DNA of 64,000 nt, from contig NC_018227.2 of assembly GCF_000304355.2 (NCBI RefSeq), positions 1,240,001-1,304,000 on the forward strand. Direction: 5' to 3'. Each line of letters opens with the position of its first letter. The first letter of the stretch is position 1. The notes beneath the pieces are model-generated. The model was not told where the DNA came from, did not search any database, and saw only the letters and a list, made by a program, of their open reading frames with translations. This document shows, piece after piece, positions 7,793 to 16,294 of this stretch. This stretch comes from Methanoculleus bourgensis MS2. Its GTDB lineage: Archaea > Halobacteriota > Methanomicrobia > Methanomicrobiales > Methanoculleaceae. The position numbers and the translations under genes were made by a program.

Positions 7793-9519
7793 ACCTTGAG
7801 TTCGGGGAACGTAACGGCACCGCTGATGAGTGCGGGGAGGATCTGGGGCAACCGCTCGATCGGCACCCGGATCTGTTCCGTGCTGTCACGGTCCCTGATG
7901 GTGACCGTGTTGTCCTCGAGCGTGTCGTAGTCGACGGTTATGGCATAGGGTGTCCCGATCTCGTCCTGCCTCCGGTAACGCCTGCCGATGGCGCCGGAGT
8001 CATCGTATTGGGCGAGGATACGGCACCGGGTGAGCCTCCCGGTGATCGCCTGTGCGATCTCATCAAGGCTGTCCCGGTTCATCAGCGGGAAGACGGCGAC
8101 CTGGACCGGTGCCACCGCCGCCGGGAGCCGGAGCACCTTTCTCACCTCGCCGTCGACCTCGTCCTCATCGTAGCTGTGCTCCAGCGCAACGTAGATCATC
8201 CGGTCAATGCCATATGAGGGCTCGATGACGTGGGGCATCACTTCTTCGCCGCGGACCTCTTCCTCCTCTTCACGGATCTGGTAGAGGTCGGCAGGGATGA
8301 AGATCTCCTCGCCGTCGACCGTGATCCGCGCGCCGTCCTCGCCGGGGTTTGATGCGGCCAGGGCATCCGCGATAGCCTTTGCCTTACCGCGGAACCGGGG
8401 GCCGAGTACGCCCATATCTGCTACGATCCGCCGTCTTTTGACCAGTTTCGGCTCGTCGTAGGGGATGAAGACCGTCATCGAGTTCCCGGAGTGCCCGGCA
8501 TGCGAGCGCAGGTCGTAGTCGGTGCGGTCGGCAATGCCGACGATCTCCACCCACCCGAAGCGGCCGGAGTAGACCTCGGCGTCCCAGCAGTCGGCCGCAT
8601 AGTGTGCCCGCTCGTCGGGGAGATGCTGGCGGAACCGGAGTCTTGCCGGGTCCACGCCGATGGCGGTCAGGATCTGGTGCGTGAGCGCGATGTAGTAGGC
8701 GACGTACTCGTTTACGATCACTCCCTCGTCCACCGCAGCGCGCATCGTAAACCCGGCTGGCTCCTGATCCTCAAGCTGCCGCTCGATGGTGAGGAGGGGC
8801 ACGGTGTAGTCAGCGTAGCGGTAGAAAGCAGGGTGGTCTTTCTCGTCAGGGTGGACGAAGATCTCGGCCTCTGCCTGGGAGAACTCACGCAACCGGATCA
8901 TGCCCTGGCGGGGGGAGATCTCGTTCCGGTAGGATTTCCCGATCTGGACCGCACCGAAGGGGAGTTTGTCCCGGTAGAAGCGCAGGAGCCGGGAGAAATC
9001 GGTGAAGATACCCTGGGCAGTCTCGGGGCGCAGGTATCCCTTCCGCTGCGATCCCGGCCCGATGGTGGTCTCGAACATCAGGTTGAACGCAAAGACGCCT
9101 GCTTCACCCAGGGGTTCCTCGCAGACGGGGCAGGGCAGTTCATGGAGCGCTGCCTGGAGCGCTTCTGCCGAGAGCGTGCCGGCATTCGCGATGCCGTTAT
9201 CGTCCGCGATGTGATCGGCGCGCAGGTATTCGCCGCAGTGTGGGCACTGCACCATCTTGTCAGCGAACTCTTTCACGTGACCGGATGCGACGAAGATTGC
9301 TTCGACTCCAACGGTGGGGCATTCGATCTCATAGTAGCCTTCCTGAAAGACGTAGAACGACCGCCAGAGGTTTTCGATGTTCCTCTTCATCATCGCTCCG
9401 AGCGGGCCGTAATCGATAAAACCGGCGACAGACCCGTATATCTCGGATGAAGGCCAGACAAAACCACGTCTCCTGGCCACATCCATGACTTTTTCGTAAA
9501 TATCGCTCGTCTCGGCCAT
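7789..9519 (-). CDS. glyS: Glycyl-tRNA synthetase, archaeal/eukaryotic type
   Basis: A 576-residue class II synthetase. The N-terminal FVWPSSEIYGSVAGFIDYGPLG motif, motif 2 region (GKSYRNEISPRQGMIRLREFSQAEAE) and C-terminal anticodon-binding domain are all present. Two CxxC pairs (CPHC, CPVC) in the insertion could bind zinc. The start at MAETSDIYEK (9519) is chosen because family members begin there; an upstream Met at 9573 would add an atypical tail. It is the first gene of the glyS-hef operon. Confidence 0.97.
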   Translation of the reverse strand: MAETSDIYEKVMDVARRRGFVWPSSEIYGSVAGFIDYGPLGAMMKRNIENLWRSFYVFQEGYYEIECPTVGVEAIFVASGHVKEFADKMVQCPHCGEYLRADHIADDNGIANAGTLSAEALQAALHELPCPVCEEPLGEAGVFAFNLMFETTIGPGSQRKGYLRPETAQGIFTDFSRLLRFYRDKLPFGAVQIGKSYRNEISPRQGMIRLREFSQAEAEIFVHPDEKDHPAFYRYADYTVPLLTIERQLEDQEPAGFTMRAAVDEGVIVNEYVAYYIALTHQILTAIGVDPARLRFRQHLPDERAHYAADCWDAEVYSGRFGWVEIVGIADRTDYDLRSHAGHSGNSMTVFIPYDEPKLVKRRRIVADMGVLGPRFRGKAKAIADALAASNPGEDGARITVDGEEIFIPADLYQIREEEEEVRGEEVMPHVIEPSYGIDRMIYVALEHSYDEDEVDGEVRKVLRLPAAVAPVQVAVFPLMNRDSLDEIAQAITGRLTRCRILAQYDDSGAIGRRYRRQDEIGTPYAITVDYDTLEDNTVTIRDRDSTEQIRVPIERLPQILPALISGAVTFPELKV

Positions 9520-9679
9520 AGTCCTGCAGTACACTTGAGCGCCGAGGCTAATAAAGAATGGTTCTCCTCTCACGCGAGATCATAATTCTTCGTAAAATGG
9601 GCTGTGTGAGGAGGCCTTTTTTTCACAGTCAGCGATATTTTGGAAGATACTGTTACATCTTTCAAAATGATCTTTCTAC

Positions 9680-9795
9680 TCAGATGGTTTATATGGAAAG
9701 TTTTAAATGTTATCAGTTGTAATGTAGGGAGCGTTACGCCCCGGTTGGGGATCATCTATATATATAGGAGGCTGTCATGAGTGGCCTCCTAAGCC
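9680..9795 (+). promoter_or_regulatory. Promoter with two TATA boxes and inverted repeats before the HTH gene
   Basis: TTTATATGG (about 9686-9694) and CTATATATATA (about 9756-9766) are both plausible TATA boxes. An 8-bp perfect inverted repeat, TAGGAGGC at 9765-9772 and GCCTCCTA at 9784-9791, overlaps the start region of the second promoter. CCCC-ggtt-GGGG (9739-9750) lies between them. From the upstream promoter these would form leader hairpins; for the downstream one the repeat is placed like an operator. Confidence 0.5.
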
Positions 9796-9828
9796 AGATG
9801 GTGGAATAAAAAACAGAGAGATAGGGAC

Positions 9829-10437
9829 ATGGCAGAAGATACCCGCAAGCAGCAGCTCCTTGAGCTGTTCACGACCATCACGAACAAGAAGACGATCGTT
9901 GAGCCGATGAGGAAGGTTCACGGTACGCTCCGGGACCGCGATGCTGTTGAGCGCGAGATCGCCCTGATAATGCGTGAGATCCTCGATCAGGGCTACTTCA
10001 AGACCAAGCTCGCTCCGCGGCAGCTCGCAAAGCTCGTGGTCGCGTACTATGACGAGAAAAACGATACCGAGATCGCGAGGGCGCTTGGTGATGAGAAACT
10101 GAGTAAGACCGTGGCACGTGCACGGGTCCGCCTCAAACTCTTCAGGGAACTCGATTTCAAGATGCCGTTTGATCGTGAGATGATGACGGAACTTCTTGAT
10201 TCCGGGAAGACCATGAAGGAGATCAGCGAGGAACTGAACGTGAGCCCCTCTACACTTCGTGAGTACCGTCATGTGATCGAACAGCAGGAGGACACGACCC
10301 TGGACCCGTACCTGGAACGGATCCGGGATGTGATGGAAGACCGCGATCTCTCCGAACATATGACGCGGGGCGTCATCAACGACGGCCTGAGTGAGGCCAT
10401 CGATGTCGCTGAAGCGATCGATATGGGGGAGTTCTGA
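9829..10437 (+). CDS. HTH-containing conserved euryarchaeal protein
   Basis: A 202-residue acidic, helical protein with a TMKEISEELNVSPSTLREY segment (residues ~126-145) that reads as a helix-turn-helix. A preceding region (KNDTEIARALGDEKLSKTVARARVRL, ~67-92) looks like a second HTH. It resembles proteins annotated in haloarchaea as conditioned-medium-induced protein 4, but I recall that label only weakly. AGAGAGATAGGG precedes the start. The long structured promoter suggests regulated, perhaps autoregulated, expression. Probable DNA-binding regulator; target unknown. Confidence 0.75.
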   Translation: MAEDTRKQQLLELFTTITNKKTIVEPMRKVHGTLRDRDAVEREIALIMREILDQGYFKTKLAPRQLAKLVVAYYDEKNDTEIARALGDEKLSKTVARARVRLKLFRELDFKMPFDREMMTELLDSGKTMKEISEELNVSPSTLREYRHVIEQQEDTTLDPYLERIRDVMEDRDLSEHMTRGVINDGLSEAIDVAEAIDMGEF

Positions 10438-10462
10438 ACTTCGGGCCCCCCTTTTTCTGCTG
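10438..10462 (+). terminator. T-rich terminator
   Basis: GGGCCCCCCTTTTT follows the stop codon of the HTH gene directly, as expected for an archaeal oligo-T terminator. Confidence 0.5.
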
Positions 10463-10496
10463 AACATTTTTTAATGCGCAGATCAATCTCTTCTCC

Positions 10497-11171
10497 ATGA
10501 GGTTGACCTGGCTTGGCCATGCATGTTTTAGTCTTGAGGGATCGCGGACTGTTCTCATCGACCCCTTCATCCCCGGGGGCTCGCTCCCGGTGGAGCCTGA
10601 TATCGTTGCGGTGACGCACGCCCATGCAGACCACCTGGGCATGACCGTGCAGCTGAAGAAGAAGACGGTCGCCATCAACGAGGTCGCAAAGTACCTGGCA
10701 TCGAAGGGTATCCCTGCCGAGCCCATGAACATCGGCGGCAGCATCACCGTGGATGGGGTCAGATTTACGATGACTCCCGCTCTCCATTCATCGTGGTTGG
10801 AGGAGGAAGGTATGGGCTTTTACGGCGGCACCGCCGCGGGGTTCGTTATCACGATGGACGGCACCACCGTTTATCACGCCGGCGATACGGCACTCTTCTC
10901 TGATATGCAGCTTATCCGGGACCTCTACCGGCCGGATGTGGCGCTCCTCCCTATCGGCGGGCGCTACACGATGGGCCCGGAGGAGGCGATGGTTGCGGCC
11001 CGGTACGTCGGGGCGCAGCTCGTGATCCCGATGCATTACGACACATTCCCTGCCATCGAGCAGGACGTCCGGAGGTTCAAGCAGGCCATCGAGCGGACGA
11101 CACCGATCCGGGTCCGGGTTCTCTCGCCGGGCGAGGCGATCGATATCGGTCCCGAAAGCGCCGGGGAGTGA
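10497..11171 (+). CDS. UPF0173 metal-dependent hydrolase (metallo-beta-lactamase fold)
   Basis: A 224-residue protein that begins MRLTWLGHACF. The zinc ligands are visible: T-H-A-H-A-D-H-L (residues ~38-45), a His in TPALHSSW, and Y-H-A-G-D-T plus IPMHYDTFP near the C-terminus. The family is UPF0173. The natural substrate is not established. A TATA-like TTTTTTAATG lies ~30 bp upstream of the ATG, which suggests a leaderless mRNA. The gene is followed by a run of miniature elements. Confidence 0.93.
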   Translation: MRLTWLGHACFSLEGSRTVLIDPFIPGGSLPVEPDIVAVTHAHADHLGMTVQLKKKTVAINEVAKYLASKGIPAEPMNIGGSITVDGVRFTMTPALHSSWLEEEGMGFYGGTAAGFVITMDGTTVYHAGDTALFSDMQLIRDLYRPDVALLPIGGRYTMGPEEAMVAARYVGAQLVIPMHYDTFPAIEQDVRRFKQAIERTTPIRVRVLSPGEAIDIGPESAGE

Positions 11172-11193
11172 GGGGCATAAGCGCTGACTCTAG

Positions 11194-11407
11194 TACACCG
11201 ATTCCAAATTAGCAGATCATATCTGGCCTTCGTCCCATCCCCCACGGAGCGCTCCCCTCCGTCCCCCCACCCCGCCCCTACCGGGGGCAGTGCCCAGGCG
11301 TATATCCGGTGGAACGCTGTCCTCCGGGATGCAGACCCCCGGATAGTGTGTAAAAAAAGGTTGATGCTTTCCTCCGTTGAGCGTGCCGGTAATTGGGAAT
11401 CGTTGCA
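11194..11407. mobile_element. Miniature inverted-repeat element, family M3
   Basis: The left end reads TACACCGATTCCAAATTAG. The right end, reverse-complemented, begins TGCAACGATTCCCAATTAC. The flanks are CTAG (11190-11193) and CTCG (11408-11411). No coding capacity. The second good copy is at 49,828-50,065, with fragments elsewhere. Confidence 0.75.
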
Positions 11408-11411
11408 CTCG

Positions 11412-11685
11412 TGGGCCATTTCACCTTATGTTGCGGATCCTGGTGTGGATCACGCGGAAGATCGCGAAGGGGTGTGGAGCGTTCATGGGGCAGAGCGAGC
11501 GGCTGGACGCAGGAAAAACCCCATTCCCCAGGCTCTCACCCCATGCTGTGGACCGTGGTGGACATCACCCTGGGGGGTGGGGGCAGGGGAGGGGGCTCGC
11601 CCCCTCCCCCCATAAGGAAGCCATGCCCGGGGCACGACGCCAAACCGGGGCGGTTTCCATGGGAAATGTTAGCTGAAATGCTCCA
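11412..11685. mobile_element. Miniature inverted-repeat element, family M1
   Basis: The left end is TGGGCCATTTCACCTTATG; the right end, reverse-complemented, is TGGAGCATTTCAGCTAAC. It is followed by CTAG at 11,686-11,689. A copy of the GTGGTGGA/GGGGG-hairpin repeat (11,538-11,610) sits inside it, making it longer than the other M1 copies. Confidence 0.75.
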
Positions 11686-11689
11686 CTAG

Positions 11690-11842
11690 TGCATCTTGTC
11701 ACTTTATTTTTGAAGATTTCGATGCACAAGGTGGAATGCCAATTGCCACATATGGAGACGGGGAGTCCACTACAACCTCACGCGAAGCCGCGAAGGTCGC
11801 GAAGGTGACATTGGATTTTAGGGTTTAAGATGGCAAAGGGCA
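11690..11842. mobile_element. Miniature inverted-repeat element, family M2 (short copy)
   Basis: A 153-bp non-coding unit between CTAG (11,686-11,689) and CTAG (11,843-11,846). The left end is TGCATCTTGTCACTTTA; the right end reverse-complemented is TGCCCTTTGCCATCTTA. The interior has the family's CACGCGAAGCCGCGAAGG motif. Confidence 0.8.
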
Positions 11843-11846
11843 CTAG

Positions 11847-12075
11847 TGCATCGCGTCACCTTATTTTAGAACCTTTTGTCGCATGCTGAGGCGGGCACTC
11901 TGGTCTCACGCAGAAGTGCGTGAAGGGGTGTTGCAGGGGATTATACCAAATTTCGCGTCTTAGCATCTTCGCGTGAGGCAGTGCGGTCATAGAGAGTACC
12001 AACGTCTCACGCGGAAGCACGCGGGAGACCGCGAAGAGGGACGGGAGATTTCTAAATTTAAGATGACAACGAGCG
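11847..12075. mobile_element. Miniature inverted-repeat element, family M2
   Basis: A 229-bp unit flanked by CTAG at 11,843-11,846 and 12,076-12,079. The left end is TGCATCGCGTCACCTTA; the right end reverse-complemented is CGCTCGTTGTCATCTTA. It shares its left CTAG with the previous element, so the two abut exactly. Confidence 0.82.
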
Positions 12076-12329
12076 CTAGGTGTGTGAATTCAGGAGGATG
12101 ACGCTTAATTCGAAAAAATGGGGGATTTCAGTCTCTCAATGGGTCGTAAGGCCCTGCTGGTACGTGTTGCGCGGTATCCTCCTCTGGAAACGGTATTGGT
12201 CGCTGTCAGGGCGCACCAGATAAGAGCCCGACTGGTTCGCTCCGGGAGGTTATCATGCCCCGAGCAGGGTTTTTCCTGGGGAGCACCCAGGCACTGCTCC
12301 CGCCCCTTGGGGGATCGCGGGTCGTGCCT

Positions 12330-12405
12330 CCTGCGGGGAGGGGGAGACCCCTCCCCGGTCCCCTCCCCCCGAGGCGATGCCCACCACGGTCCACTGCTAC
12401 GTCGG
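12330..12405 (-). repeat. Dispersed GTGGTGG/GGGGG-hairpin repeat, inverted copy
   Basis: On the reverse strand this reads CAGTGGACCGTGGTGGGC followed by a G-rich hairpin block. The copies at 3804-3870 and 11,538-11,610 are on the other strand; a further inverted copy lies at 47,275-47,345. The remainder of the 12,080-12,640 gap shows no gene. Confidence 0.6.
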
Positions 12406-12650
12406 TGAGACGGAGAACGGTCCTGATCCGGCACCGGGCTTCGCGATTCCGGATTTCAAGCAATTAATGCGGTTTCAACAACGGTTGAACCTCACCGGAA
12501 TCTACCCGGGAATACAGTGCATCCCGGGTCACGTTCGCGCCAATGGGGGCATCCCCTCTCTCCCGGATAGATGGTGCCCGCCCGGGAGCGGGGGCAGAAC
12601 GCCGATGCATGCGGGATTCGGCGCTACCCGCTATAAGCCCCGGCGGCAGT

Positions 12651-12700
12651 GCGGGGGAAGGGATTCGAATCGCAAGTTCCCGCGACCCCGGGCCCCAAAA
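12651..12700 (-). pseudogene. Degenerate tRNA 3'-half (old attachment-site remnant)
   Basis: The segment CGGCAGTGCGGGG-R-AAGGGATTCGAA is shared with the tRNA-Leu 3' half at 16,295-16,345, including upstream flanking bases. The position of the former anticodon loop (GGGCCCCAAA at 12,691-12,700) is kept at the same spacing of about 40 nt. The T-arm no longer pairs well, and no 5' half follows. It marks a duplication of the tRNA 3' region on the far side of the corrinoid operon. Confidence 0.6.
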
Positions 12701-12773
12701 TCACTGGATATCCCCTCCAGATGAGTTGATCCATATCGGCTTCTTTATCAGGCGAATAGGAGTATCAGTACTT

Positions 12774-13451
12774 ATGAGACCGGAAATCCCGGATCACCCG
12801 GGCCCGGACACATCTTCTCTCCTGATCTCTGATCTGGAAGAGGCGTTGCTGGCTGTCGACCGGGTGCGGGCAGGCAGGATCATCGAAGCGACCTGCGCTG
12901 CAAGTTCCCCTGTCTCCTGTATTGAGACCCTGATCGTCCCGGTTCTTGAGGAGATCGGGGAGAAGTGGGAGCAGGGACAGGTCGCCCTCTCGCAGGTCTA
13001 TATGAGTGGGCGGATCTCTGAGGAGATTGTCGCTACGATGCTCCCTCCGGGCTCCCCTGAGCGGATAACGCAACCGAAGATAGCGATAGCGGTTCTTGAA
13101 GACCATCACACCCTGGGGAAGCGGATCCTTCTTGCCGTGCTCCGGGCAGGCGGCTACGAGGTGACCGATTATGGCGCGGGGGTGACGGTCGACGGACTCG
13201 TGGAGCGCGTGATTCAGGACCGGATTGAGATCCTGCTCATATCCACGCTTATGCTCCCCGCAGCGCTCAGGGCAAAGGAGGCGGTCACCCGCATCAAAGA
13301 AGCGATGCCGGAGGCCCGGGTGATCGTCGGGGGAGCCCCGTTCAGGTTCGATGCAGACCTCTGGAAAGAGACCGGAGCCGATGCCGTCGGCCGCTCGGCA
13401 TCAGATACCCTCGCACTCGTGCGGGGGATGGCGGGGGCGGTGGTCTCATGA
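12774..13451 (+). CDS. Corrinoid (B12-binding) protein, MtaC/MtbC-like
   Basis: A 225-residue protein. An N-terminal helical cap (residues ~20-85) precedes a Rossmann-like B12-binding domain with the lower-ligand motif D-H-H-T-L-G (DxHxxG), then STLMLPA and GGAPF at the expected distances. In family terms it carries a methyl group on the cobalt between a substrate-specific methyltransferase and coenzyme M methyltransferase, or to a sensor. AGGAG lies 11 nt upstream of the ATG. It overlaps the next gene (ATGA). No MtaB/MttB-type substrate methyltransferase is adjacent. Confidence 0.9.
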   Translation: MRPEIPDHPGPDTSSLLISDLEEALLAVDRVRAGRIIEATCAASSPVSCIETLIVPVLEEIGEKWEQGQVALSQVYMSGRISEEIVATMLPPGSPERITQPKIAIAVLEDHHTLGKRILLAVLRAGGYEVTDYGAGVTVDGLVERVIQDRIEILLISTLMLPAALRAKEAVTRIKEAMPEARVIVGGAPFRFDADLWKETGADAVGRSASDTLALVRGMAGAVVS

Positions 13452-14497
13452 CCGGCGAGATGACCCCGGCCGAGAGGACGGCCGTGACCATGGGGTTTGA
13501 GGAGCCCGACCGTGTCCCGCTCTTTCTGCTCTTCACCATCTACGGGGCAAAGGAACTGGGGCTCTCCATCAGGGACTACTTCTCAAGACCTGAGTACGTC
13601 GCCGAGGGGCAGATGCGCCTCCAGAAGAAGTTCGGCGGCGACTGCCTCAACCCGTTCTGCTACGCGGCGGTCGAGGTCGAGGCATGGGGAGGGGAGGTGA
13701 TCTTCTCAGAGGTCGGGCCGCCCAATGCCGGCCGGCCGCCGATCCGGAGCCCCGAAGAGATTGAATCCCTCGAGGTGCCGCTCGTTGAGGAGAGCCCAGG
13801 CCTCCTCTTCGGGCTCAGGACGATCGAGTTGCTGAAGAAGGAGGTCGGCGATGACGTGCCCATCATGGGTTCGGTGGTATCCCCCTTCTCCCTCCCGGTG
13901 ATGCAGCTGGGTTTTGATGCATACCTCGACCTCCTGTACGGGGAGCCCGACCTCTTCTGGACGCTGATGAAGAAGAACGAGGAGTTCTGTGTTGAGTGGG
14001 CAAATGCCCAGGTTGAAGCCGGTGCCACCGCCGTCGGTTACGCCGACCCGCTTGCCTCGCCTGACATGATTCCCCGGGATCTCTACCGCAGGACCGGGTT
14101 TGTCGTAGCCCGGCGCACCATTCCCCGGATAGAGGCCGGGGTCGCAACCAGTCTCGCCTCGGCACGGGCTCTCCCCGTCATCGATGACCTGGCCGGGACC
14201 GGCAGTGTCGGTGTCGGCGTCAGCGCCTTCGATGACCTTGCCACCGTAAAGCAGCAGTGTACGGGGAGGCTTACCGTGCTTGGGAACCTGAACGCCATCG
14301 AGATGCGCCGGTGGACGCCTGCACAGGCAGAGGCTGAGGTTAAGCGCGCGATCGCCGCCGCCGGGCCGGGCGGCGGGTTTGTCCTCTCAGACAACCACGG
14401 CGAGATCCCATGGCAGATACCGGAGAGCGTCCTCATGGCGATCGCCGCCGCGGTGAGGAAGTGGGGGAACTACCCACTCGACTGGGTATCAGGATGA
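13448..14497 (+). CDS. Uroporphyrinogen decarboxylase/MtaA-like methyltransferase
   Basis: A 349-residue URO-D fold protein (TPAERTAVTMGFEEPDRVP... GPFS-type core; GGGFVLSDNHGEIPW near the C-terminus). True MtaA/MtbA enzymes hold catalytic zinc with an H-x-C pair in the LHICG segment. The equivalent stretch here reads SLASARALPVIDDLAG, so that pair seems to be missing; only the C-terminal region keeps a His. It may be a corrinoid-binding or demethylating relative rather than a standard coenzyme M methyltransferase. It is coupled by ATGA overlaps to the corrinoid protein before it and the kinase after it. Confidence 0.82.
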   Translation: MTGEMTPAERTAVTMGFEEPDRVPLFLLFTIYGAKELGLSIRDYFSRPEYVAEGQMRLQKKFGGDCLNPFCYAAVEVEAWGGEVIFSEVGPPNAGRPPIRSPEEIESLEVPLVEESPGLLFGLRTIELLKKEVGDDVPIMGSVVSPFSLPVMQLGFDAYLDLLYGEPDLFWTLMKKNEEFCVEWANAQVEAGATAVGYADPLASPDMIPRDLYRRTGFVVARRTIPRIEAGVATSLASARALPVIDDLAGTGSVGVGVSAFDDLATVKQQCTGRLTVLGNLNAIEMRRWTPAQAEAEVKRAIAAAGPGGGFVLSDNHGEIPWQIPESVLMAIAAAVRKWGNYPLDWVSG

Positions 14498-16260
14498 CAG
14501 GAAAATTCGGGGTGCTCTACTGTGAGAATCTGGCCCGGGAGATGGCCGCGGTGGTTGCCACCGGGGAGTTTCTGGAGATTCTCACAGAACCATTCCGCAT
14601 GGACTGCGGCGGGAGACGGGCTGGGTGGGACCGGTTCGTGATCGGCCACTCCCGGTTCCAGGAGAGCTGCGAGAAGGTATGTGTCCTCGGGTGCGGGTGC
14701 CTGAAGTGGATTGAGCCGCCCGGCCCTGCTGTGGTGATCCCGGACCTGATGCGGGAGGTCCTCCTCCCGGTCCCCCTCTATGATGCCTGCGTCCGGGAGG
14801 GGGCGTTCATGGTCATCCCGGGCATGCTCTCGCGGTGGAGTGAATATCTCGCGGGCCTCGGGTTTGAGGGGGAAGCAGCAGGGGAGTTCTGCAGGGAGTC
14901 GATCAGGAAGATCGTGCTCCTCGATACGGGCATTGACCCGGAGGCCTCCCGGAACCTGGCAGCCCTCGGGGACGACCTCGGGATCCCCATAGAGCGGATT
15001 CCTGTCGGCATCGAGCCGCTGCAGCGGTATCTTGCCCTCCAGTATCTCCAGTGGCGCCTGGAACAGGAGAAGAAGACATATCGGGACTCTATCGCCGCAG
15101 CAAACCAGAGGTCCGCCGATTACGCGATGACCATCGATATACTGGGCAGGATCACGGAGCTCCAGAGCGAAGAGACGGTGGCTGAAGAGATGCTTGACCT
15201 CGTTACAGTCCTGTTTGCTCCGGCAAGGATCGGGTTTGCCTCCATCGACGGGGGAGAGGCAGGCAGGATCATCAGCCGCCCTCCCGGTTACTATGACGCT
15301 CCGGGGCGGGCAGCAGAGTTCTTCGCGCCGGAAACACGGAATGCCATCCTGTCTGACAGGGACGGCCTCTCGATGGAAGTCAGGCACAAAAACCAGTGCG
15401 TCGGTGTCCTCGTGCTTGAGGGACTCGCCGTGCCGCACCGGGCTGCCGAGTATCTCAGCATCAGCCGGTCCGTGACTGAGGTCTGCGGTCTTGCTATAGC
15501 AAACGCCCGGACGTACCAGAAACTCCAGGAAGCCGTGATGGAGCGCGATAGGGAGATCGGGGAGCGGATGCGGGCAGAGAAGGCGCTCCGCGAGGCGAAC
15601 AGGAAACTTAACACCCTCTCGTCTATCACCCGGCACGATATACTGAACCAGCTGGCGGCGCTGCTTGGGTACCTTGAGATAACACAGATGGACCTGGAAT
15701 CGGGACGCCTGCCCGCGGACCCTACCCTTGTCCGGTACGTCGCAAACGAGCTGCAAGCCGCGCGAACGATCCAGCGGCAGGTCGAGTTCACCCGTTTCTA
15801 CCAGGACATCGGCGTGAAAGAAGCGGAGTGGCACGATGCGGAGACCCTGATCCGACAGGCGGCCGAAGAACTTCCGCTCTCGGAGGTCAGGGTGGATATC
15901 GGGGTTACGGGGCTCTGGGTCTATGCCGACCCCCTGATCGGGAAGGTCTTCTACAACCTCATGGAGAACTCGGTCCGGCATGGAGGGGATATCTCCCGGA
16001 TATCGTTTCTTGGATCCCGGGCTGAAGGCGGCCTCGTGATCACCTACACCGACGACGGCCGGGGCATCCCTGCTGCTGATAAGGAGCGGATCTTCCGCAA
16101 GGGTTTTGGCAAGAATACGGGGCTCGGGCTCTTTCTCACCCGGGAGATCCTCGCGATCACCGGTATCACCATCAACGAGACCGGTGTGGAAGGAGAAGGT
16201 GTCAGGTTTGAGATCTTCATCCCCGAGGGAGAGTACCGGCTTGTGGGATCTGATACCTGA
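14494..16260 (+). CDS. DUF1638-GAF-histidine kinase fusion
   Basis: A 588-residue protein without obvious membrane helices. Residues ~1-200 match DUF1638 (VLGCGCLKWIEPPG), a domain that in methanogens accompanies corrinoid methyltransfer genes. Residues ~225-370 read as a GAF-like domain. Residues ~395-588 form a histidine kinase: the phosphoacceptor helix SITRHDILNQLAALLGYLE, N-box NLMENSVRHGG and G-boxes DDGRGIP and GLGLFL. The 4-nt overlap with the MtaA-like gene argues for a shared role, plausibly sensing corrinoid or methyl status. No response regulator lies nearby. Confidence 0.85.
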   Translation: MTGKFGVLYCENLAREMAAVVATGEFLEILTEPFRMDCGGRRAGWDRFVIGHSRFQESCEKVCVLGCGCLKWIEPPGPAVVIPDLMREVLLPVPLYDACVREGAFMVIPGMLSRWSEYLAGLGFEGEAAGEFCRESIRKIVLLDTGIDPEASRNLAALGDDLGIPIERIPVGIEPLQRYLALQYLQWRLEQEKKTYRDSIAAANQRSADYAMTIDILGRITELQSEETVAEEMLDLVTVLFAPARIGFASIDGGEAGRIISRPPGYYDAPGRAAEFFAPETRNAILSDRDGLSMEVRHKNQCVGVLVLEGLAVPHRAAEYLSISRSVTEVCGLAIANARTYQKLQEAVMERDREIGERMRAEKALREANRKLNTLSSITRHDILNQLAALLGYLEITQMDLESGRLPADPTLVRYVANELQAARTIQRQVEFTRFYQDIGVKEAEWHDAETLIRQAAEELPLSEVRVDIGVTGLWVYADPLIGKVFYNLMENSVRHGGDISRISFLGSRAEGGLVITYTDDGRGIPAADKERIFRKGFGKNTGLGLFLTREILAITGITINETGVEGEGVRFEIFIPEGEYRLVGSDT

Positions 16261-16294
16261 TCCCCGGGCGCTACGGTTGATAGAAGAGCGGCAG

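Noticed and set aside
8491-9450. A 319-codon open frame opposite glyS
   Set aside because: Antisense shadow of a conserved synthetase; no motif or start signal.
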